64,000 nucleotides of DNA, from the NCBI GenBank assembly GCA_947373185.1, contig CANBWP010000009.1, positions 28,551 through 92,550 on the forward strand. Reading direction: 5' to 3'. A program made the translations under genes and the position numbers. The notes under the pieces were generated by a model. It was not told the DNA's origin. It did no database searches and saw nothing but the letters and a program-made list of their open reading frames with translations. Shown one piece after another: positions 34,068-43,349 of the stretch; the stretch's first letter is position 1, and every line of letters begins with the position of its first letter. Source of the DNA: Comamonadaceae bacterium. GTDB taxonomy: Bacteria > Pseudomonadota > Gammaproteobacteria > Burkholderiales > Burkholderiaceae_C.

Positions 34068-35632
34068 GCACTGACTCCTGGACGCAATGCACCCGACGCA
34101 CGCAAGCGCAAAGCTTGTTCGGCTTGGCGGCGATCGTCAAAGGGGTATTTGACACCGGCAATCTCTTGGGTTTCTTCATGGCCCTTGCCTGCGATCAGCA
34201 CAATGTCTTTCGCTTGTGCATGGGCCACGGCGTACCCAATCGCTTTGGCACGGTCCAACTCTTGGTGCGCAGCCTGGGGTGCTTTCAAGCCTTGACGCAT
34301 GTCGGCCGCAATGGCTTCAGGCAATTCGTTGCGGGGGTTGTCGCTGGTCAACACCAGATGATCGGCGACGGACTCTGCCGCAGCGGCCATCAAGGGACGC
34401 TTGCTGGCATCTCGGTCGCCACCACAACCCAGCACGCACCACAATTGAGAACCCATGGCTTGTGCAAAAGGTTTCAATGCAGACAAAGTTTGCGCCACCG
34501 CATCGGGCGTGTGCGCGTAATCCACCACAGTCAGTGGCAACTGCTCACCAGGCACCGTCACTTTTTCCATGCGGCCGGGCACGGCCTTCAAAGTCGCGCA
34601 GACCGATGCAGCATCCACCAAGCGCACACCCAAGGCACGCAAGGACGCCAACACACCCAAGAGGTTGTCGACGTTGTAGTCACCCATCAACGAGGTGTGC
34701 ATGGACACACGCTCATTGCCTTCCCGCACTTCAAACGCGAGTCCTGCTTCTGTGCGTTTCAAGTCACAGGCCTGCAAGCGTGCTGCTTTGTTTTGGCGCG
34801 AGCAGGTCCAGATGTCCAAGCCATCGTGCGAATGAACTTTCAAAGTTTCAGCCAAGCGTGCACCCTGCGCGTCATCAATGTTGATCACAGCCACTTTCAA
34901 TGCGGGCCATGCAAAGAGTTCGGCTTTGGCTTGCCAGTAGGCGGCCATGGAGCCGTGATAGTCCAAATGGTCTTGCGTGAAATTCGTGAACACCGCCAAT
35001 TGAATCTGTGTGCCTGCCAAACGCTTCTCTTCAAGGCCGATCGAACTGGCTTCAATGGCACAGTGAGTCACACCCGCTGCCACATACTTTTTAAATTCGG
35101 CTTGCAACAACACAGGGTCTGGTGTTGTCATGCCTGTGGCCACCACATGGGGGGGCACACCCACGCCCAAAGTGCCCACCACAGCGCAGCGGGGTGCACG
35201 CTGATCGGCCACATTCGGCAGGGCATTCAAGGCCTGCGCCAACCACCAAGCGGTCGAGGTTTTGCCGTTGGTGCCCGTCACGGCCAAGACCTTCAAAGAC
35301 TTGCTGGGTTGCTCATAATACGCATCGGCAATCCAACCTGTGGCCGCTTTCAAACCACTGTAGGCCGCAACGCGATTGGATGTCATCTCCGCTGTGGCGG
35401 CATCTGACTGCCAAGTGGCCATCCATGCTTGAGCAGCTTGTGCCTCGACCAAACACACGTTCGCACCTTGCTTCAAAGCAGACGCAACATAGGCCCGGCC
35501 ATCGGTGGCTGCACCTGGCCACGCAATGAAGGCGTCGCCTTCTCGCACGGCACGGCTGTCTGTGCACAATGCGCCCGTGACGTGTTGACGCAACCATTCT
35601 GCGGCTTGCGTGGGACTGTGCAAAGTTTGCAT
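34064..35632 (-). CDS. murE: UDP-N-acetylmuramoyl-L-alanyl-D-glutamate--2,6-diaminopimelate ligase
   Basis: TGTNGKTSTAWWLAQAL; DYAHTPDA; TSDNPRNE. Confidence 0.97.
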   Translation of the reverse strand: MQTLHSPTQAAEWLRQHVTGALCTDSRAVREGDAFIAWPGAATDGRAYVASALKQGANVCLVEAQAAQAWMATWQSDAATAEMTSNRVAAYSGLKAATGWIADAYYEQPSKSLKVLAVTGTNGKTSTAWWLAQALNALPNVADQRAPRCAVVGTLGVGVPPHVVATGMTTPDPVLLQAEFKKYVAAGVTHCAIEASSIGLEEKRLAGTQIQLAVFTNFTQDHLDYHGSMAAYWQAKAELFAWPALKVAVINIDDAQGARLAETLKVHSHDGLDIWTCSRQNKAARLQACDLKRTEAGLAFEVREGNERVSMHTSLMGDYNVDNLLGVLASLRALGVRLVDAASVCATLKAVPGRMEKVTVPGEQLPLTVVDYAHTPDAVAQTLSALKPFAQAMGSQLWCVLGCGGDRDASKRPLMAAAAESVADHLVLTSDNPRNELPEAIAADMRQGLKAPQAAHQELDRAKAIGYAVAHAQAKDIVLIAGKGHEETQEIAGVKYPFDDRRQAEQALRLRASGALRPGVSA

Positions 35633-37365
35633 CAGAACGACTCCTCCACACGATTGGCCACAATTTGCGGCTTGACATTCATGTCGGGCTGTACACCCAA
35701 CAAGCGCAAACTTTGCTGCACTGTTTGACTGAACACCGGCGCTGCCACATCGCCACCAAAATAAACACCGTTGGAGGGCTCATCAATCATGACTGCAACC
35801 ACGATGCGCGGATGCTCAATGGGTGCCAAGCCAACAAACACGCCGCGGTATTTTTTACCAGCATAGCCCTTGCCTTCTTGCTTGTGTGCTGTGCCAGTTT
35901 TGCCACCCACAGAATAACCATTGGCTTGCGCTCTGGGTGCGGTGCCGCCAGGGCCTGCTGCCATGTTCAACATGTGGCGCATGGCTTCGGCATTGGCAGG
36001 CGAAATCACAGGCACGCCCACAGGAATTTGACCGTTCTTGATCAGGGTGGCGGGCAGTGATTTACCGTCACTGGCAAAGATGGTGTACGCGCGCGCCATT
36101 TGGAACAAACTGACAGACACACCATAGCCATAGCTCATCGTGGCCTGCTCAACGGGTCGCCATGTTTTGGCTGCACGCAAACGACCACTCACCACACCTG
36201 GAAATGGCAATTGGGGTTTTTGTCCCAAACCCACTGCCGTGAAAATTTCCCACATCTCGCGGGGCTGCATTTGCATGGCAATTTTGACGGTGCCCACGTT
36301 GCTCGACTTTTGAATGACTTCATTCACCGTCAAGGCACCATGGGGGTGAGAGTCGGTGATGGTCGAGCCCGTGATGTTGATGCTGCCCGGTGCCGTTTGA
36401 ATGATTGTTTCAGGTTTGATCAAGCCCTTTTCCAACGCCAAAGCAATGGTGAAAGGTTTCATGGTGGAGCCAGGCTCAAAACTGTCGGTGAGGGCACGGT
36501 TGCGCAATTGCTCACCACTCAAATTGACACGCTTGTCGGGTGAATAACTGGGGTAATTGGCCAATGCCAAAATTTCGCCAGACTGCGCATCCAACACCAC
36601 CACACTGCCGGCTTTGGCCTTGTTCTCCAGCACCGCTTCACGCAATTTTTGATACGCAAAAAACTGCACTTTGCTGTCAATGCTCAACTGCAAATCTTCA
36701 CCGTCCAAAGGCGGCGTCATCTGACCCACATCCTCGACCACACGTCCCAATCGATCCTTGATGACGCGGCGTGCGCCAGGCTTGCCGGCCAGTTGATTTT
36801 GGAAAATCAGCTCCACACCTTCTTGGCCTTTGTCTTCCACATTGGTAAAGCCTACGATGTGTGCTGCGGATTCGCCCTCTGGATACAAGCGCTTGTATTC
36901 TTTGATGCTGTAGATGCCCTTGATGTTCAAGGCCATGATTTCTTTGACCGCCTGCTCGTCCATTTGACGACGCAGCCAAACAAAGGTTTTGTCTTCGTTC
37001 TCGAGTTTCTTGGCCAATTCGGCAGGCGTCATTTCCAACCATTTGCCCAACTGACGCAAACCTTCTGGCGAACGGTCGATCTCTTCAGGATTGGCCCACA
37101 CACTGGGCGCAGGCACACTGGACGCCAAAATCAAACCATTGCGGTCCAAAATGCGGCCGCGGTTGGCAGGCAGTGTCAGGGTTCTGGCAAAACGAACTTC
37201 ACCTTGGCGTTTGAAGAAAGCATTTTCAAACACCTGCACATACGATGCCCGCACCGCCAAGCCCACGAAGGCCAAGGCCATGGCAGCCACAATCAATTTG
37301 CTGCGCCAAACCGGCGTCTTGCTTGCCAGCAAGGGGCTTGAAGACAACTGAACACTGCGGCTCAT
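35632..37365 (-). CDS. ftsI: Peptidoglycan D,D-transpeptidase FtsI (PBP3)
   Basis: FEPGSTMKPFTIA; KSSNVGTVKIA; VGGKTGTAHKQ. Confidence 0.97.
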   Translation of the reverse strand: MSRSVQLSSSPLLASKTPVWRSKLIVAAMALAFVGLAVRASYVQVFENAFFKRQGEVRFARTLTLPANRGRILDRNGLILASSVPAPSVWANPEEIDRSPEGLRQLGKWLEMTPAELAKKLENEDKTFVWLRRQMDEQAVKEIMALNIKGIYSIKEYKRLYPEGESAAHIVGFTNVEDKGQEGVELIFQNQLAGKPGARRVIKDRLGRVVEDVGQMTPPLDGEDLQLSIDSKVQFFAYQKLREAVLENKAKAGSVVVLDAQSGEILALANYPSYSPDKRVNLSGEQLRNRALTDSFEPGSTMKPFTIALALEKGLIKPETIIQTAPGSINITGSTITDSHPHGALTVNEVIQKSSNVGTVKIAMQMQPREMWEIFTAVGLGQKPQLPFPGVVSGRLRAAKTWRPVEQATMSYGYGVSVSLFQMARAYTIFASDGKSLPATLIKNGQIPVGVPVISPANAEAMRHMLNMAAGPGGTAPRAQANGYSVGGKTGTAHKQEGKGYAGKKYRGVFVGLAPIEHPRIVVAVMIDEPSNGVYFGGDVAAPVFSQTVQQSLRLLGVQPDMNVKPQIVANRVEESF

Positions 37366-37658
37366 GGCTTCTTCTCCATGGGCTTAGCCATGTCAGCCGG
37401 TGGTTTCACATACTGCGTGATGCCCGGTGTGACCAATCGCATTTGCAATTGTTGTTTGGCGATTTGCTCAATGCGCAAAGGGGATGCTTGCGCACGGCGC
37501 TCAACTTGTAAACGCTCATGCTCCAACTCCAACCGCGTCGCTTCTTTGGTGGCCGCCTCTAAGGCCATGAAAGAGCGGCGCGCTTCATAGTGGCTGTGCA
37601 CCAAAAACATGGCCGAGCCAATGATGGCGATGACCAAAAGCAGATTCAGGCGCGTCAT
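37362..37658 (-). CDS. ftsL: Cell division protein FtsL
   Basis: Short single-TM coiled-coil protein between rsmH and ftsI. Confidence 0.94.
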   Translation of the reverse strand: MTRLNLLLVIAIIGSAMFLVHSHYEARRSFMALEAATKEATRLELEHERLQVERRAQASPLRIEQIAKQQLQMRLVTPGITQYVKPPADMAKPMEKKP

Positions 37659-38578
37659 GCTGGCACCTCTGTTCGCTCGGCCACGCGCATGATTGCGCTG
37701 CGCGAGCGAGGGTTGGCCGCCACTTCCGCCTCACTGGGCCGAATGCGCTCCAGCGATTTCAATTTCATGGCCTGCGGCACCGCAAAGGGCGCGCGGCGGT
37801 CATACACTTCTTTGGAATGTTTGGCGATGAATTGCTTGACGATGCGGTCTTCCAAAGAATGGAAACTGATGACCACCAAACGCCCCCCGGGTTGCAGCAC
37901 TTTCAAGCTGGCCTCTAGCGCTTGTTCAAGCTCCTCAAGCTCGGCGTTGATGAAAATCCGAAGAGCCTGAAATGTCCGCGTTGCAGGGTCCTTGCCCGGC
38001 TCGCGGGTTTTGACCGTGCTAGCCACGATCCCGGCCAAATCGGCGGTGGATGAAATTGGGCCCCGCTCTTGTCTGCGAGCCACAATCGCCTTTGCAATCG
38101 GAAAAGCAAACCGTTCTTCGCCATAGTCACGTACAACCTCCGTGATCTGATCCACACTGGCAGTGGCCAGCCACTCGGCCACACTCTGACCGCGCGTGGT
38201 GTCCATGCGCATGTCTAAGGGGCCATCGAAACGAAAAGAAAAACCCCTGTCGGGGTTGTCAATTTGGGGGGAGCTGATCCCAAGGTCCATCAGGACACCT
38301 GCAATGCTGCCTGCGGGCAGCTCACCCAAGTGCCGGAAACCTTCGTGCCGAATCGTGAAGCGCCCATCTTGTATGTGGGCCGCCTCAGCAATGGCTTCGA
38401 CATCTTTGTCGAAAGCAATCAGTTTGGCTTGTGCAGGCAAGCGCGACAAAATCAGACGAGAGTGTCCACCACGGCCGAACGTTGCGTCCACGTAGGTGCC
38501 CGCTGCATCAGCATGGTCAATCAATGAATCAACCGCTTCAGCGAGCAAGACGGTGGTGTGTTGCCAAGTCGTTGTCAC
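37655..38578 (-). CDS. rsmH: 16S rRNA (cytosine(1402)-N(4))-methyltransferase
   Basis: [36 protein letters not shown]; start GTG 38578. Confidence 0.96.
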   Translation of the reverse strand: MTTTWQHTTVLLAEAVDSLIDHADAAGTYVDATFGRGGHSRLILSRLPAQAKLIAFDKDVEAIAEAAHIQDGRFTIRHEGFRHLGELPAGSIAGVLMDLGISSPQIDNPDRGFSFRFDGPLDMRMDTTRGQSVAEWLATASVDQITEVVRDYGEERFAFPIAKAIVARRQERGPISSTADLAGIVASTVKTREPGKDPATRTFQALRIFINAELEELEQALEASLKVLQPGGRLVVISFHSLEDRIVKQFIAKHSKEVYDRRAPFAVPQAMKLKSLERIRPSEAEVAANPRSRSAIMRVAERTEVPA

Positions 38579-38585
38579 ACAGGCC

Positions 38586-39014
38586 TCAGAACGAAAAGTC
38601 CTTGAAGACATCGGGCATCTCGCCCTGCATGGCTTTGGCTTCTTGTGCGTCGTAAGCCGTTTTGTCCCACAACTCAAAGTGATTGCCCATGCCGAGCAAG
38701 ATGGTGTCTTTGGCAATGCCGGCTGCAGCGCGCAATTCGGGCGACACCAGCACTCGGCCGGTGCCGTCCATTTCCACATCCATGGCGTTGCCCAAGAAAA
38801 TGCGCTTCCACCACTGAGCCTCCATGGGCAACTGAGCAATGCGCTCGCGAAAGCGCTCCCACTCCGTACGCGGAAACACCATCAAGCAACCATGAGGATG
38901 TTTCGTGATGGTCAATTGACCACCCGCCGTGGCGCTCAAAACCTCGCGGTGACGCGTCGGCACCGACAGGCGGCCTTTGGCGTCCAAACTCAACGAAGAT
39001 GCACCTTGAAACAC
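38586..39014 (-). CDS. mraZ: Transcriptional regulator MraZ
   Basis: [24 protein letters not shown]; first gene of dcw cluster. Confidence 0.97.
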   Translation of the reverse strand: MFQGASSLSLDAKGRLSVPTRHREVLSATAGGQLTITKHPHGCLMVFPRTEWERFRERIAQLPMEAQWWKRIFLGNAMDVEMDGTGRVLVSPELRAAAGIAKDTILLGMGNHFELWDKTAYDAQEAKAMQGEMPDVFKDFSF

Positions 39015-39055
39015 TTGATTCTCAATTCCTGGTTACGACACACGCAATTTGGGCA

Positions 39056-39085
39056 TTTCTCCCACTTAATTGCACTTTTTTGCAC
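39056..39085 (-). promoter_or_regulatory. Putative MraZ-binding direct-repeat box in dcw promoter
   Basis: Minus strand GTGCAAAAAA-GTGCAATTAA-GTGGGAGAAA: three GTG[C/G][A/G] repeats at exact 10-bp period, next to a possible -10 TACAGT. Confidence 0.65.
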
Positions 39086-39306
39086 TGTATCAGGAATTCA
39101 CGCGCCCACAAGGGGGTTTTCAAGTTTTTTTCAATGAAATCAAGGGCTTAGGACGCTCTGTGCATGAGAAACTGCTTGAAAAAATCGTTGAAAATTAGGT
39201 ACTTAGAAGTTTGTCTGCAAGTAACTTCTGAGACATTTTGGACTTTAAAAAATTCCGAAAATCGCGTAAATATTTTTCAAGCCAGACATCTTTGCCAGTT
39301 CCAACG

Positions 39307-39333
39307 AAAAAAAGGCTCCGATGGGAGCCTTTT
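39307..39333 (-). terminator. Rho-independent terminator of dksA-like gene
   Basis: Minus strand AAAAGGCTCC-CATC-GGAGCCTTTTTTT. Confidence 0.85.
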
Positions 39334-39354
39334 GAATGTTCGAAAAAAGCCGCA

Positions 39355-40710
39355 TCAATCGCCGAACATCTTTTGTTTCAGTTCGCGGCGCTGCTGGGCT
39401 TCCAAAGACAAATTGGCAGTGGGGCGAGCCAACAAACGACCCACGCCAATGGGTTCGCCCGTTTCGTCGCAATAGCCGTAATCACCAGCGTCAATGCGCT
39501 GAATGGATTGCTCGATTTTCTTCAGCAATTTGCGTTCGCGATCACGCGTGCGCAACTCCAGCGCATGCTCCTCTTCAATGGTGGCACGGTCTGCGGGATC
39601 GGGCACGACCACGGTGTCTTCACGCAAATGCTCAGTGGTTTCACCCGCATTGGCCAAAATGCCTTGCTTGAGCTGAACCAATTTAAGGCGGAAAAAAGCC
39701 ATTTGCGCATCGTTCATGTAGTCGTTGTCGGACATGGCCATGACTTCAGCGTCGGTCAGCTGGTCGGGTTTTTTGGTTTTCCAGTTGTTGGCCAACTTGG
39801 CATCTTTTTTAACGGCCACAAAGGGAGGAGGAGTCAGAACTTGAGAAGGCATGTTTTGGAGATAACTGGCTTTTGCAGCCGTAGAGGCCACCGATTGAGC
39901 CATCGATGGCACGGTAATTTGGGCGAGTCGCGCAGAAGGACGCACAGCACGGGCTGGCACATCACCCGAGGCCACTGGGGCCACGGCCACCGGGGTGGCG
40001 ACAGGCACAGGTGCTTTTTCAGCTTTGGCGGGCTTCGGCGCTTTGACCGCTTTGTCTGCTTTCACAGGAGCGGCTGGTTTTTCGGCCGCTTTCACGGGCG
40101 GCTTGGCCACCACCTTGGGCGCAGCTTTGGCAGCGACTGGCGGGGTGACCTTTGAATTAGGCTTAGTTGCAACCTTCGTTGCAACCTTCGTTGCAGGCTT
40201 CGTTGCAGGCTTCGTTGCAGGCTTAGTTGCAGGCTTAGTTGTAGCCTTAGGGACCGCTTTCGGTGTCGCCTTCACAAGCACTTTGGGTGCTGGCTTGGCC
40301 GCTTTGCCGACCGGTTTGACCGCAGCCTTGCTTGCAGGTTTTGCGGCTTGTTTTTTGACCGCGGGCTTGGCCACAACCTTGGCTTTCACAGGGGCCTTGA
40401 TGCTTGCTTTGGTCGCCACTTTGGCCTTGGCCTTGGCTTTGACTGCCGGCTTCGCAGGCGACTTGCTTGCAGGCTTGGCCGCTGCTTTGCTCACGGGTTT
40501 GGCTGCGGACTTGGGCGCTGCTTTGGGCGTTGCCTTTTTCACGACAGGTTTGCCCTTGGAGACGGCTTTGGCCACAGCAGTTTTGGCCGATTTTGCAGGC
40601 GCTGTCTTGGTCAGTTTCTTCGCAGCTGCAGCCGGTTTAGCGGTCGCACTCTTCGTCGTACTGGTTTTCTTCACTGCGGTTTTTGAGCTCGTTTTAAGGG
40701 GCTTTTTCAC
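39355..40710 (-). CDS. dksA: DksA-family RNA polymerase-binding protein with long Lys/Ala/Pro-rich N-terminal extension; zinc cysteines mostly lost
   Basis: C-terminal DksA module (DPADRATIEEEHALELRTRDRERKLLKKIE... YGYCDETGEPIGVGRLLARPTANLSLEAQQ). Start placed at GTG 40710 with AGGAG 7 nt upstream; raw ORF extends to 40755. Confidence 0.88.
   Translation of the reverse strand: MKKPLKTSSKTAVKKTSTTKSATAKPAAAAKKLTKTAPAKSAKTAVAKAVSKGKPVVKKATPKAAPKSAAKPVSKAAAKPASKSPAKPAVKAKAKAKVATKASIKAPVKAKVVAKPAVKKQAAKPASKAAVKPVGKAAKPAPKVLVKATPKAVPKATTKPATKPATKPATKPATKVATKVATKPNSKVTPPVAAKAAPKVVAKPPVKAAEKPAAPVKADKAVKAPKPAKAEKAPVPVATPVAVAPVASGDVPARAVRPSARLAQITVPSMAQSVASTAAKASYLQNMPSQVLTPPPFVAVKKDAKLANNWKTKKPDQLTDAEVMAMSDNDYMNDAQMAFFRLKLVQLKQGILANAGETTEHLREDTVVVPDPADRATIEEEHALELRTRDRERKLLKKIEQSIQRIDAGDYGYCDETGEPIGVGRLLARPTANLSLEAQQRRELKQKMFGD
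40160..40243. repeat. 12-bp tandem repeat, 7 units, inside dksA tail ((T)KPA / KVA units)
   Basis: Plus-strand units ggcttagttgca/accttcgttgca/ggcttcgttgca repeated contiguously. Confidence 0.85.
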
Positions 40711-40906
40711 GTCCTGTCTCCTAGCCGTGGCGGCTTGCGTGCTTCCTAGAAGCACCAGCCATTGGCAAATGAATTGTGGTCATCGGCTCATTTGCGTCAA
40801 AACCCATATTTTTCGACCTTCTGGGCGCATGGAGGGGCCCAATTAAGGGACCCCGTCAGGGCGCAGATTGTAGCGACTGAACGGCCTCAAAACGCTTTCC
40901 GGAAAA

Positions 40907-42019
40907 CTAAACCAAACTTTGCTCAAGACCTTGCAACAAAATGTCTTTGGGCAAGTCGATGCCAATGAACACCATTTTGCTAACTTTAGGCTCGTTTTCA
41001 GCCCAAACGGGCCCCAAATCGCTGCCCATCAGCTGGTGAACACCCTGGAAAATGACTTTTCGCTCGGCGCCCTTCATGTTCAGTACGCCTTTGTATCGCA
41101 ACATGCGGGGTCCATACACGTTGACGATGGCGCCCAAAAAGTCTTCCAACTTGGCCGGATCGAAGGGCCTGTCGGATTTAAAGACAAAACTCTTCACATC
41201 GTCGTCAAAATGATGGTGGTGGCCGTGTCCTTCAGCCTGATGCGACGGGTGATTGCAAGGGTCGCCGTGTTCATGACCTTCGTGATCGTGGTGTTCATGC
41301 TCATCGGCTTGGCCATGCGCGTGCCCACAATGCTCGTCGTGCACATGCGGCACCTCTTCTTTCAAAAAGTCGGGGTCAATGTCCAACTTGGCATTGAGGT
41401 TAAAACCTCGCAAATCAAACACCTCGGCCAATGACACTTCTCCAAAATGCACCACTTTTTGGGGTGCGCGGGGGTTCATGTGGGCCAAGCGGTGTTGCAA
41501 GGCCTCCAGCTCAGAGGGCGCGACCAAATCGGCCTTGCTGATGAAAATCTGATCGGCAAAGCCCACCTGGCGACGCGCCTCTTGGCGATCGTTCAACTGC
41601 TGCGCAGCGTGTTTGGCATCGACCAAGGTCAAAATGGCGTCCAGCAAAAAGCTTTCGGCAATTTCATCGTCCATGAAAAAAGTTTGCGCCACAGGACCCG
41701 GATCGGCCAGTCCTGTGGTTTCAATCACCACCCGTTCAAAATCCAATTCACCTTTGCGCTTTTTGGCCGCCAGGGTTTGCAGCGTGGTGCGCAGGTCTTC
41801 GCGGATGGTGCAGCAAATGCAGCCATTGCTCATCTGGATGATTTGCTCGTTGGTGTCAGACACCAAGATGTCGTTGTCGATGTTTTCTTCGCCAAACTCG
41901 TTTTCAATGATGGCAATTTTTTGGCCGTGAGCCTCTGTCAACACGCGCTTAAGCAGCGTGGTTTTGCCTGCGCCTAAAAAGCCAGTCAGGATGGTGGCGG
42001 GAATCAAAGCCATGGACAT
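40907..42019 (-). CDS. CobW/YjiA-type (COG0523) GTPase with His-rich metal-binding loop
   Basis: TILTGFLGAGKTTLLKR; CxCC motif GCICC; HDEHCGHAHGQADEHEHHDHEGHEHGDPCNHPSHQAEGHGHHHH. Confidence 0.93.
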   Translation of the reverse strand: MSMALIPATILTGFLGAGKTTLLKRVLTEAHGQKIAIIENEFGEENIDNDILVSDTNEQIIQMSNGCICCTIREDLRTTLQTLAAKKRKGELDFERVVIETTGLADPGPVAQTFFMDDEIAESFLLDAILTLVDAKHAAQQLNDRQEARRQVGFADQIFISKADLVAPSELEALQHRLAHMNPRAPQKVVHFGEVSLAEVFDLRGFNLNAKLDIDPDFLKEEVPHVHDEHCGHAHGQADEHEHHDHEGHEHGDPCNHPSHQAEGHGHHHHFDDDVKSFVFKSDRPFDPAKLEDFLGAIVNVYGPRMLRYKGVLNMKGAERKVIFQGVHQLMGSDLGPVWAENEPKVSKMVFIGIDLPKDILLQGLEQSLV

Positions 42020-42114
42020 GCTCCAGAAAAAGAGAGATCAAACAGTCGTCAAGAAGAGGCTGAAGTGTAGCCACCCACAGAAATGCTTTGCTGGGTCAGC
42101 AAATTGCGCCCCTC

Positions 42115-43299
42115 TCATCGTTTTTTCACCACCACCAAACCTTTCAGGTACTCCCCTTCAGGAAAATGAATGGTCATTGGATGGTCAGGCGCACCTTGCA
42201 AGCGCTCACTGATGTAGCCATCGACGCCCGCATCGGTGCCCGCAGAGGCCACAATTTTGTGAAACAGATCGGCACTGATCCCCCCTGAGCAAGAGTACGT
42301 GAACAACTCGCCCCCCGGCGCCAACAACTTGAAGGCCAACCGGTTGATGTCCTTGTAAGCCCGTGCGGCGCGGTCGGCGTGGGCTGCCGTCGGTGCGAAT
42401 TTGGGTGGGTCCAACACAATGGCATCGAACTGCACCCCCTGCTCAATGAAGGCACGCAGCGACGCATTCACATCGGCATCCATGAACGTGGTGCGCGACG
42501 CGTCAAAGCCATTGAGCAGCACATTGGTCTTGGCTTTTTCAAGTGCTGGGGCCGATGAATCGATGGAGGTGACATGCGCTGCACCACCTGCCAATGCTGC
42601 CACGCTGAAACCGCCTGTGTAGCAAAAGCAATTGAGCACGTTTTGAAATTTTCGAAACACGGTGTGCTGATAAAAGCGGAATCGGCTGTCACGTTGGTCC
42701 AAATAAAAGCCTGTTTTATGACCTTCTGCAATGTTCAGCGAGAGTTGCCATTGATGCTCTTGCAACAGCAATTCGGTGGGCCCCTCGCCGCGCAGCCAGC
42801 CCGTCACTTCAGGCAGGCCCTCCAAAGAACGCACATTGGCATCTGAGCGTTCGTAGAGCTTGCGCAGGCCCGTGGCCTTGAGCAAGGCATCGGCCATCAC
42901 GGACTTGAATCGCTCGGTGCCGCACGAGGTGAATTGCGCCACCAAGGTGTCGCCATAACGGTCAACCACCAAGCCTGGCAAGCCATCGGACTCGCCATGC
43001 ACCAAGCGCAGGCCATTGCTCTGAATGTCAAACAAGCTGCGGGCTTGCACAGATTGTTGGATGAGGCCCTCAATGAAAGCGGCATCAATTCGCTGGGCTT
43101 CGTCAAAACTCCAAACCCGCGCGCGAATGCGCGAAGTTGGGCTGAAAGCCGCCCACGCCAAGAACACACCGTCGTGTGACTCCACGCGCACGGTTTCACC
43201 GGCATCGGCATTGCCTTTGGCAATGGCCGATTCAAAAATCCAAGGGTGTTGGCGTTGCAGCGAGCGCTCTTTGCCGGCTTTGAGTCGAATCGTTTTCAT
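42115..43299 (-). CDS. Class I rRNA methyltransferase (RlmI-like, PUA domain)
   Basis: LKAGKERSLQRQHPWIFESAI; NCFCYTGGFSVAAL; DAIVLDPPKFAP. Confidence 0.9.
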   Translation of the reverse strand: MKTIRLKAGKERSLQRQHPWIFESAIAKGNADAGETVRVESHDGVFLAWAAFSPTSRIRARVWSFDEAQRIDAAFIEGLIQQSVQARSLFDIQSNGLRLVHGESDGLPGLVVDRYGDTLVAQFTSCGTERFKSVMADALLKATGLRKLYERSDANVRSLEGLPEVTGWLRGEGPTELLLQEHQWQLSLNIAEGHKTGFYLDQRDSRFRFYQHTVFRKFQNVLNCFCYTGGFSVAALAGGAAHVTSIDSSAPALEKAKTNVLLNGFDASRTTFMDADVNASLRAFIEQGVQFDAIVLDPPKFAPTAAHADRAARAYKDINRLAFKLLAPGGELFTYSCSGGISADLFHKIVASAGTDAGVDGYISERLQGAPDHPMTIHFPEGEYLKGLVVVKKR

Positions 43300-43349
43300 A
43301 CCGACATTGTCCCACTGTGTGGCGCACCAATGTCGGTCCAACGCCCTGC

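Noticed and set aside
34028-35407. 459-aa plus-strand ORF opposite murE
   Set aside because: His/Arg/Cys/Gln-rich shadow ORF overlapping a clearly conserved gene; no domain signal.
39995-40846. 283-aa plus-strand Ala/Leu/Gly-rich ORF opposite the dksA tail
   Set aside because: Antisense of the repetitive Lys/Ala-coding region; composition is explained by the sense gene.
40833-40853. GGGGCCC-aattaa-GGGACCCC hairpin between cobW and dksA
   Set aside because: Short stem with bulge and no T-tract on either strand; not convincing as a terminator.
42020-42115. Possible Zur box upstream of the CobW gene
   Set aside because: No GTTATAxTATAAC-like palindrome could be found by eye.
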